Origin: JAZKFT01 sp043760535
GTDB taxonomy: Bacteria > Bacteroidota > Bacteroidia > Chitinophagales > Chitinophagaceae
Assembly: GCA_043760535.1 (NCBI GenBank)
Contig: JAYUOV010000001.1
Location: 35,600 to 99,599 of the forward strand
Length of the DNA: 64,000 bases
Direction of reading: 5' to 3'
Shown here: positions 54,700 through 61,576 of the stretch, piece after piece
Position numbering within the stretch: the first letter of the stretch is position 1
Layout of the letters: the number at the start of each line of letters is the position of its first letter
Made by a program: the position numbers and the translations under genes
Notes under the pieces: model-generated
Databases searched by the model: none
The model's input: the letters and a program-made list of their open reading frames with translations, nothing else
Told to the model about the DNA's origin: nothing

Positions 54700-56199
54700 T
54701 TATGGTATAAATTTACGCCTTGCATAATCGATAAACATTTCGCTGCTAAGCCCATCGCTACAAATATTTTTACACAAAACATCCGATTCCATCATTCTCC
54801 CTTTTGAATGAACCTGCTTGCCAAGCCAATCGGTTACTTGTTTAAAACTTTTTTTGCCTAAGCAAATACTTGCCATGTCAAACTCTTTTTTTAATTGGTT
54901 AAATAGTTGCACCGCATATAAACTACCCAAGCTATATGTAGGAAAGTATCCAAAACTGCCATGGCTCCAGTGTATATCCTGAAGGCAGCCCTGCCTATCA
55001 TCCGGTACTGTTACACCCAAGTATTTTAGATACAGTTCGTTCCATAAAATTGGAATTTCATTCACTTGCAAATCTCCTGCCATTAATTTTTTCTCTATTT
55101 CATAACGAATCATTACGTGAAAATGATAGGTTAGTTCATCTGCTTCGGTTCGAATAAGCGACGGATTTACTTTGTTTAAAGATTGGTACAGTTGTGCTGC
55201 GGTAACCCCTTCCATTTGCTTTGGAAAATGTTCGGCTATAATGGGCAGCAGCCATTGGCAAAACGAAAGACTACGGCCGATACAGTTTTCCCACAACCTG
55301 CTTTGGCTTTCGTGTATGCTTAGCGAACAAGCTTCGCCAAGTGGCAGGCCGTATGCCGCTATGGGCAGTCCTTGTTCGTACCAGGCATGGCCCAGTTCAT
55401 GCAGTGTACTCCAGGTCATATAGCCTAAGTTTTGTTCATGTATTCGGGTGGTAATGCGTACATCTTGTGGGCTAAAACTTGTGGTGAAAGGATGTTCGCT
55501 CAAGTCTTGCCGGCCAATGCCAAAATCGAAGCCCATACGGCTTAGCAAGTCATTACAAAAAGCCCATTGCTGGTGTTTATCAAAAAATTGCATTAATGGA
55601 TCTGTAACCTGTATTTGGTTTGCCAAAACCTCGTTTAGCAAAGTTTTTAGCGGTTGAAGTAGTTTGCCAAATACGCCATCTAGCCAAGCTACATTGCTGC
55701 CTTTTTCGTAATCGTTCAGCAAGGCATTGTATGGATGGTTTTCGTAGCCAAGCAGGTCGGCCTCTTGCTTTTTTAGTGCGGTTAGTAGTTCCAGTTCTGG
55801 TAAAAAAATGGTAAAGCTATTTTCCTTTCTGGCTGCTACCCATGCATGATAACTTTTTGTTACCTGCTCACTCATTTTTCTAACAAAAACGGCTGGCAAC
55901 TTTACACTTTTGTCAAAATCGTATTTGCTAAGAGCAATATTTCTTTGCTGGTTTACATCTAAATCGGTTCTTTCACTCAAATCTTTCAGTAAATGGCCTA
56001 GCGAAGGTGCTGTAAAAAATTCGTGAGCCAGTTCGCTTAAGGTAGCCGATTGCTGCCCCCTGAAATCAGTAGCATTTGTAGGTAGGTAAGTTTCCTGATC
56101 CCATTGTAAAACGGCATTGGCATACCTCAAATCGGCTATGCGATGCATTTGCTGTAAGTAACTATTATATAGGTCGGTAGAATTTTTATGAATAAGCAT
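54700..56199 (-). CDS. Carboxypeptidase, M32 family (Taq carboxypeptidase type)
   Basis: 499 aa, normal length. Zinc site HELGHAWYEQG (HExxH), with the downstream Glu in LSIHESQSRLWENCIGRS, and DVRITTRIHEQN plus ELTYHFHVMIRYEIE, all diagnostic of M32. A cytosolic metallocarboxypeptidase with broad specificity. Divergent from the Nif3-like gene across about 110 nt. Confidence 0.95.
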   Translation of the reverse strand: MLIHKNSTDLYNSYLQQMHRIADLRYANAVLQWDQETYLPTNATDFRGQQSATLSELAHEFFTAPSLGHLLKDLSERTDLDVNQQRNIALSKYDFDKSVKLPAVFVRKMSEQVTKSYHAWVAARKENSFTIFLPELELLTALKKQEADLLGYENHPYNALLNDYEKGSNVAWLDGVFGKLLQPLKTLLNEVLANQIQVTDPLMQFFDKHQQWAFCNDLLSRMGFDFGIGRQDLSEHPFTTSFSPQDVRITTRIHEQNLGYMTWSTLHELGHAWYEQGLPIAAYGLPLGEACSLSIHESQSRLWENCIGRSLSFCQWLLPIIAEHFPKQMEGVTAAQLYQSLNKVNPSLIRTEADELTYHFHVMIRYEIEKKLMAGDLQVNEIPILWNELYLKYLGVTVPDDRQGCLQDIHWSHGSFGYFPTYSLGSLYAVQLFNQLKKEFDMASICLGKKSFKQVTDWLGKQVHSKGRMMESDVLCKNICSDGLSSEMFIDYARRKFIP

Positions 56200-56261
56200 A
56201 CGGTTGTAAAAATAAGAGGTTGGCTATTTCAGCTGTTTTTCTTTGGTAGCATTTGGAAAAC

Positions 56262-56290
56262 TTGAACTCAAACCAAATGCCTTATTTTGC
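56262..56290 (+). promoter_or_regulatory. Possible promoter of the Nif3-like gene
   Basis: TTG at 56262-56264, 18 nt, then TATTTTGC at 56283, close to the TAnnTTTG form but one base short. About 20 nt before the ATG at 56308. Confidence 0.3.
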
Positions 56291-56307
56291 CAATTAACAA
56301 CAATAGT

Positions 56308-57405
56308 ATGCTTATTAACGAAATAATACACCAACTGGAAGCTCTAGCACCGCCTACATACCAAGAAAATTATGACAACGCAGGGCTTATAACTGGCAGT
56401 AGAACTTGGGAATGCACCGGGGTTTTGTGCACACTAGATTGTATGGAAGCAACTGTAAAAGAAGCCATTTATAATAACTGTAACCTTATTGTGGCACATC
56501 ACCCAATCGTTTTTGCCGGATTAAAAAAGATAAACGGCAGTAATTATGTGGAACGAACCTTGATAGCCGCTATTAAAAACGACATTGCTATTTACGCTAT
56601 CCATACCAATCTTGATAATGTTAAGCATGGCGTAAACAATCGGATTGCAGAAAAGCTCGGTTTGCTTGAAAGGTCTATTCTGGCCCCAAAACAAGGTGTT
56701 CTTTACAAGCTATTTACTTATGCTCCCCTTGGCCAGGCTAATGTAATAAAAGAGGCATTATTTGCCGCCGGTGCCGGCAAAATTGGTTTGTACGAGGAGT
56801 GTAGTTTCAACATAACTGGGAAAGGAACTTTTAAGCCAATAGCTGGTTCCAGCCCATTTTTGGGCAAAGTGGGAATTAGGGAAAATGCAGAGGAAGTAAA
56901 GATTGAAGTTATTTTTCCACATTACCTGCAACCGAAAATTCTCAATGCTTTGTTTGCCGCACACCCTTACGAAACGGTGGCCTACGAAGTAATAAAACTA
57001 GAGAACCAACATCAGGAAATAGGTAGCGGCATGATAGGCCGCCTGGCCAGTGCTATGGAAGAAACTGCTTTTCTCAATTTGATAAAAGCAGCCTTTGGCC
57101 TGAGCGTTATTAGGCATACGGCTTTGCTCCATAAGCCAATAATAACCGTGGCTATATGTGGCGGTTCGGGTAGCTTTCTTACCAAAACTGCCATAGCTGC
57201 CGGGGCCGATGCCTATATTACTTCTGATGTAAAATACCATGAGTTTTTTGATGCGGACAGTAGGCTAATACTAACAGATATTGGCCATTGGGAAAGCGAA
57301 CAGTTTACAACCGACCTTTTAGCAGAATTTTTACAGGATAAATTCCCTACTTTTGTCGTCCTCAAAACAAAGGCGAATACCAATCCTGTTAAGTACTTTG
57401 GTTAA
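56308..57405 (+). CDS. Nif3-like dinuclear metal-centre protein with PII-like insert
   Basis: 365 aa from ATG 56308 (MLINEIIHQLEALAPPTYQENYDNAG); the earlier in-frame TTG is not preferred. Metal ligands: His-His in LIVAHHPIVFAG, Asp in HTNLDN and, in the last third, DIGHWESEQF. The middle (LYKLFTYAPLGQANVIKEALF to AAHPYETVAYEVIKL) is the CutA/PII-like domain found in longer members such as YqfO. The function is uncertain (annotated as GTP cyclohydrolase type 2 in some databases). The zinc-ribbon protein gene follows after 79 nt, a common pairing. Confidence 0.92.
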   Translation: MLINEIIHQLEALAPPTYQENYDNAGLITGSRTWECTGVLCTLDCMEATVKEAIYNNCNLIVAHHPIVFAGLKKINGSNYVERTLIAAIKNDIAIYAIHTNLDNVKHGVNNRIAEKLGLLERSILAPKQGVLYKLFTYAPLGQANVIKEALFAAGAGKIGLYEECSFNITGKGTFKPIAGSSPFLGKVGIRENAEEVKIEVIFPHYLQPKILNALFAAHPYETVAYEVIKLENQHQEIGSGMIGRLASAMEETAFLNLIKAAFGLSVIRHTALLHKPIITVAICGGSGSFLTKTAIAAGADAYITSDVKYHEFFDADSRLILTDIGHWESEQFTTDLLAEFLQDKFPTFVVLKTKANTNPVKYFG

Positions 57406-57484
57406 AAATTAAGGTTTAGATATTGGGGACTAGGTAGAACGCAAAACGTTCAGCTTTTAAAAAAAAAAACAACAAACTTCCAAC

Positions 57485-58240
57485 ATGGCTACAGTTAAAG
57501 ATTTTTCGGTTGAAGAAAAGCTCACCGAATTGGTGCATTTACAAAAAATAGAAAGTAAACTGGATCAGATCCATATCTTAAAAGGCGAATTGCCAATAGA
57601 AGTGGCCGATTTGGAAGATGAAATTACCGGACTCACCAGCCGATTGACAAGGGTAGAAGAAGAAATAAATGGCATCAACGAATTTATTGAGAAAAAAAAG
57701 GCAAGTACAAAAGAAAGCGAGGAGTTGCTGAAGAAATACGAAAAACAAACAGATAACGTAAAAAACAGCCGTGAATTTGAAGCCATCAATAAAGAAATAG
57801 AGATGCAGCAGCTTGAAATGAAGCTGAACGAAAAGCATATTAAAGATGCGATGGAAGAAATAGGCGAAAAAGCTGTGAAACTGGAACGTGCCAAAAAAGA
57901 CATTGCCACTAAGCAGAATATATTAAATGGTAAGCAAGATGAATTAGGAAAAATTGTGGCCGAAACAGAAAAAGAAGAAAAACACTACAAGGAACTGGCC
58001 GAAAAAGCCCGTACCAAAGTAGAATCCAGAATTTTAATAAGCTACGATCGCATTCGTAAAAGCTACCGTAATGGACTAGCAGTAGTACCTGTAGAAAGAG
58101 AAGCGTGTGGCGGTTGTTTTAATGCTGTTCCGCCACAACGCCAAAGCGAAATACGCCTTCGTAAAAAGGTAATTGTTTGCGAAAACTGTGGTAGAATATT
58201 GGTTGACAATGATTTAAACGACGGCGTAGTAATTAATTAA
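57485..58240 (+). CDS. Coiled-coil protein with C4 zinc ribbon (CT398-like)
   Basis: 251 aa. Two thirds is a charged coiled coil (EEKLTELVHLQKIESKLDQI to EEKHYKELAEKARTK), then a zinc ribbon with CGGCFNAVPPQ and CENCGRIL. These proteins are thought to bind nucleic acids or act with flagellar/secretion ATPases in other groups; the role here is unknown. It follows the Nif3-like gene, as in many bacteria, and ends at a terminator. Confidence 0.9.
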   Translation: MATVKDFSVEEKLTELVHLQKIESKLDQIHILKGELPIEVADLEDEITGLTSRLTRVEEEINGINEFIEKKKASTKESEELLKKYEKQTDNVKNSREFEAINKEIEMQQLEMKLNEKHIKDAMEEIGEKAVKLERAKKDIATKQNILNGKQDELGKIVAETEKEEKHYKELAEKARTKVESRILISYDRIRKSYRNGLAVVPVEREACGGCFNAVPPQRQSEIRLRKKVIVCENCGRILVDNDLNDGVVIN

Positions 58241-58264
58241 CACCCATTTTTTAAAAGAAATACG

Positions 58265-58297
58265 AACGGAGCAGCTTATACTGTTCCGTTTTTTTTA
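58265..58297 (+). terminator. Rho-independent terminator after the zinc-ribbon gene
   Basis: acggagcag (58266-58274) / ctgttccgt (58281-58289) with one G-T pair, then a run of eight T. Confidence 0.8.
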
Positions 58298-58309
58298 TTT
58301 TGCAAACCA

Positions 58310-59794
58310 ATGAAGTACCTCATAATTATCACTTTTTTGTGTAGCTCAATTTTAGCGGCCGCCGAAAAATACTACGATTTTAATACCACTTGCAAACAGG
58401 CTTACAACGAAATTTTATGCCTTCGGGTAGCTAATGGGCAGCGGCTTTTAGCCGAAGAAAAAAAGGTCCATCCCGATAACCTGATTCCTTATTTTTTAGA
58501 CAATTACGCCGACTTTTTACCCCTGTTTTTTAATGAGGATATTAAGGAGTTTGATAAAAAATTACCTCTGAAAGAAGCAAGGCTTCTTGCCATGAAGATT
58601 GGTCCCAAAGATTCGCCATGGTACCTTTTTACACAGGCAATGCTGCAGGTGCAGTGGGCAGCCATACATATTAAGTTTGGAGAGCGGTGGGCTGCCGGCT
58701 GGAGTTTTAAAGCAGCATTCGATCTGGCCAAAGAAAATCAGCAGCTGTTTCCAGATTTTGCCCCCAACAAAATGGTAATGGGGCCTTTGCAAGTAGTGGC
58801 CGGCACTATACCAAAAGGATATCAGTGGCTTAGCAATATGCTGGGTATTAAAGGCAATATAGCTACCGGTATGAGAGACCTTACAGCTTTTATGAACAAT
58901 ACCAACCCAACGGCAGCTATTTTTAAAGACGAAGCCACTTTTTACTTTTGTTATCTCAAATTTCATTTTGAAAATAAGCCAGATGATGCTTTGGAATTTA
59001 TCCGTAACCAAAAAATGGATGTGGTAAACAACCACTTGTTTACCTATATGGCGGCTAATCTTTCGCTCAACAATCAGCAAAGTGCTGCCACTAAAAATTA
59101 TGTGCTACAGCGTAACATGTCGGCAGCATACATGCCTTCTCCGGTTTGGGATTTTGAGATGGCTTATTCCAAACTCTACCACCTGGAGCTAGATGCCAAT
59201 GTGTATTTCGATCGGTTTTTAGGTAGTTTTAAAGGTAATTTTTACATAAAAGATAGCTGGTTAAAGCTTGGCTGGCATTACTTATTGCAAGGAAATATGG
59301 CAGAGTATAGCCGGTGTATGGCAATGGTAAAAATAAAAGGCAACGCCGATACCGATGCTGATAAAAAAGCACTGAAAGAAGCGAAAGAAGGAAATGTACC
59401 GCACCCAGTTTTGCTAAAAGCAAGGCTGCTAAGCGATGGTGGCTACACATCGGAAGCGTACCAGATTTTGCAGGGAAAACAAAGTGCCGATTTTGCAACT
59501 GAAGCATACAAGCTGGAATTTGCTTACCGCGTAGGCAGGATTTATGAAGCGCTTGGTAAATACGATGATGCCATACAAGCCTACCTTACCACCATTAAAA
59601 CTGGTAAGGAAAGAACAGAATATTTTGCTGCAAGAGCCGCCCTGCAGATAGCTGCTATTTACGAGCAGCAAAAGAAAAACAAAGCCATGGCCATCGCCTT
59701 TTACAACCAATGTCTGGCCATGGAAAACCACGACTACAAAAACTCTTTAGATCAAAAGGCGAAGGCAGGAGTGGAGCGGTGTAGTGGGCGGTGA
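58310..59794 (+). CDS. Secreted TPR-like helical-repeat protein, unknown
   Basis: 494 aa with a short signal peptide (YLIIITFLCSSILAAA). The rest is alpha-helical; the C-terminal part has recognisable TPR units (AYRVGRIYEALGKYDDAIQAYLTTIKTG, AALQIAAIYEQQKKNKAMAIAFYNQCLA). No catalytic motif. It is probably an envelope scaffold protein. It starts 12 nt after a terminator. Confidence 0.75.
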   Translation: MKYLIIITFLCSSILAAAEKYYDFNTTCKQAYNEILCLRVANGQRLLAEEKKVHPDNLIPYFLDNYADFLPLFFNEDIKEFDKKLPLKEARLLAMKIGPKDSPWYLFTQAMLQVQWAAIHIKFGERWAAGWSFKAAFDLAKENQQLFPDFAPNKMVMGPLQVVAGTIPKGYQWLSNMLGIKGNIATGMRDLTAFMNNTNPTAAIFKDEATFYFCYLKFHFENKPDDALEFIRNQKMDVVNNHLFTYMAANLSLNNQQSAATKNYVLQRNMSAAYMPSPVWDFEMAYSKLYHLELDANVYFDRFLGSFKGNFYIKDSWLKLGWHYLLQGNMAEYSRCMAMVKIKGNADTDADKKALKEAKEGNVPHPVLLKARLLSDGGYTSEAYQILQGKQSADFATEAYKLEFAYRVGRIYEALGKYDDAIQAYLTTIKTGKERTEYFAARAALQIAAIYEQQKKNKAMAIAFYNQCLAMENHDYKNSLDQKAKAGVERCSGR

Positions 59795-59814
59795 GTGGCT
59801 TATATACAGGAATT

Positions 59815-60625
59815 TTAATTTTCAAAAACCTGATAATAACTTTCAGATAATGCATAGCGAAAGCCCCATCCAAAATCTTCGGTAGCTTTTACTATTGTTG
59901 CCCACCTTTTTTTAAAAATTGGTTGTAGTCTATGCTCGTTTAGGGCTTTGCAGGCTTCAGCGTACATAGATTCCATACTGGTATAATATGCTTCGTATAT
60001 ATCGCCATATTCGCTTGTAAATTCCACCCTGCTTTCTACATAATAAAGCATCATGCCTATTAGTGCTTCTGGCAGTGGGGATAGTTTTTTAAAATCGTTC
60101 ACTGCCTTTTTGGCTACCAATAGTTTTGGATTGCCAATACTCAGAACTCCTTACCCCTCGCAGTTTTGATTGCGTAGTTTTTCTTTTTTTGCCTGCCCCG
60201 CCTGCCCCGTTGAATATCGGTGGATTATTTCGGTGTAACCCAGCGAAAGCCGTGCCCTGATGGAGCGACATTGCCGAACGTTGTAAATGCCGTAGCATTA
60301 CGGTACTCCGTTCAACTGGCTGCTACTATCCGGCTTTTTAAACTGCGAATAATAAGCTGTTTCAGATCACGGGGTAAGGAGTTCTGATACTGTTTTTTTT
60401 AGGAAAAAATTCGTTCCTGATTATTCGATTTAATTTTTCTATTACGGTATTATTATTAGAGTCGGTAAAATATTCGTAGTAGGTTTTTACATCCTTATAC
60501 TTTTGGTGCAGCTCTATTATTTGTCCTATTAGCTGTTTTTTAGTAAGTTTTGCAGGTATTTTTATACTTATAGCTGTTAATGTATTTATTGAGATAGCTA
60601 CCAAATTTAAGGTTAGGGACATCAT
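59815..60625 (-). pseudogene. DUF6155-like gene split by a 247-bp MITE-like element
   Basis: The N-half (60388-60625: KLTKKQLIGQIIELHQKYKDVKTYYEYF ... RNEFFPKKNS) and the C-half (59815-60137: VAKKAVNDFKKLSPLPEALIGMMLYYVE, EFTSEYGDIYEAYYTSMESMY, GWGFRYALSESYYQVF) are two parts of one protein. Removing the element and one TAC duplication joins them in frame as KKNSIGNPKLLVAKKAV, giving about 185 residues. The pattern resembles DUF6155 proteins of unknown function. The N-terminus (SLTLNLVAISINTLTA) looks unusual and the exact start is uncertain. The gene is inactive as it stands unless the halves work separately. Confidence 0.8.
60141..60387. mobile_element. MITE-like element, copy A, intact 17-bp terminal inverted repeats
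   Basis: Left end TCAGAACTCCTTACCCC (60141-60157) and right end GGGGTAAGGAGTTCTGA (60371-60387) are perfect inverted repeats. TAC is duplicated at 60138-60140 and 60388-60390. It has no coding capacity. Related decayed copies lie at 13886-14109, 41999-42238 and, in part, 13270-13368. It interrupts the DUF6155-like gene, so it is the youngest copy seen. The mobilising transposase is not in the window. Confidence 0.9.
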
Positions 60626-60629
60626 TAAA

Positions 60630-60663
60630 TAAAAAATCCAGACCTCACAGTCTGGATTTTTTA
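60630..60663. terminator. Bidirectional-type terminator hairpin
   Basis: aaaaatccagac (60632-60643) / gtctggattttt (60650-60661) with a 6-nt loop and A/T runs on both sides. On the minus strand it ends the ileS-DksA-like transcript before the DUF6155-like gene. Confidence 0.88.
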
Positions 60664-60680
60664 TTTCTATCGAAACGATT

Positions 60681-61574
60681 TTACGGTAGTCTTACTTTTC
60701 CCATTTTAGCTTCCATGCTTAAGGTAGCATGCGGCACAGCACGAAGGCGGGCTTTATCTATCAGCTTACCGGTAACACGGCATACACCGTAGGTTTTACT
60801 TTCAATACGCATCAGGGCTTTTTCCAGATGATCTACAAACGTAATCTGGCGGCTGGCCATTTGGCTCAGTTGCTCTCTTTCCATGCTCAGGCTACCATCT
60901 TCCATCGTCATGTAGCGGGCATCATCGTTATCGCCGCCCATTTCATCTTTACGGGTAATAAGCCCTTGTAAATAAGACAATTCCTTTTTTGCAGCATCTA
61001 ATTTCCGGTTAATAAGGTCACGAAATTCGCTCAGGTCGTTATCGCTGTAACGCATTGTAGGCGCTATCGGTTCTTCTGGCTGTGCACTTGTATCCAAAAC
61101 AGATTTCATAAAATCAGGCTCGTATTTAACGGCTGTTTTAGTAGTAGTTTTTGGAACAACTATTTTAGATGGTTTTGTTTCCTCTTTCTTTTTTGCTGGC
61201 ATACTTATGGGTGGCGGAGTAATTTTATCCACTTTATTTTCTTTAGTTTGAGTTACTGTATTTTGTGGTGTGGGTGCGGCTGCCTTTGGTTTAGAAGCCA
61301 CAGTAGCCGCAGGTTTTGGAGTAGCCGCTTCTTGAGGCACTTTTACCGGAGCTGCCACTACAGCTTTTTTAGGAGCTGGGGCGGGTGCCTTTGGAGCAGG
61401 TTTTGCTACTTCTTTATTTACAGACACTGCTTTTTTACTTACAGGTGCCGGTACGGCGGATTTAGCTTTTGCAGCAGGGTTAGCTGCTGGCTTAGACACT
61501 GTTGCTGCTGCTTTTTTTGCAACAACCGGGGTGGGTTTTGCCGCTTTTTTAGCGACTGGTTTAGTGGCTGCCAT
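60681..61574 (-). CDS. DksA/TraR-like protein with histone-like Ala/Lys/Pro N-terminal extension
   Basis: 297 aa. The first 130 residues are low complexity (AATKPVAKKAAKPTPVVAKK and similar), like histone H1 tails. The C-terminal 125 residues are the Bacteroidota TraR/DksA form: LSEFRDLINRKLDAAKKELSYL coiled coil and YGVCRVTGKLIDKARLRAVP with SMEAK. Only one of the zinc-finger Cys positions remains, so zinc is probably not bound, as is usual in this group. It starts 2 nt after ileS and is surely co-transcribed. A role in binding RNA polymerase or DNA is inferred. Confidence 0.88.
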   Translation of the reverse strand: MAATKPVAKKAAKPTPVVAKKAAATVSKPAANPAAKAKSAVPAPVSKKAVSVNKEVAKPAPKAPAPAPKKAVVAAPVKVPQEAATPKPAATVASKPKAAAPTPQNTVTQTKENKVDKITPPPISMPAKKKEETKPSKIVVPKTTTKTAVKYEPDFMKSVLDTSAQPEEPIAPTMRYSDNDLSEFRDLINRKLDAAKKELSYLQGLITRKDEMGGDNDDARYMTMEDGSLSMEREQLSQMASRQITFVDHLEKALMRIESKTYGVCRVTGKLIDKARLRAVPHATLSMEAKMGKVRLP

Positions 61575-61576
61575 CG

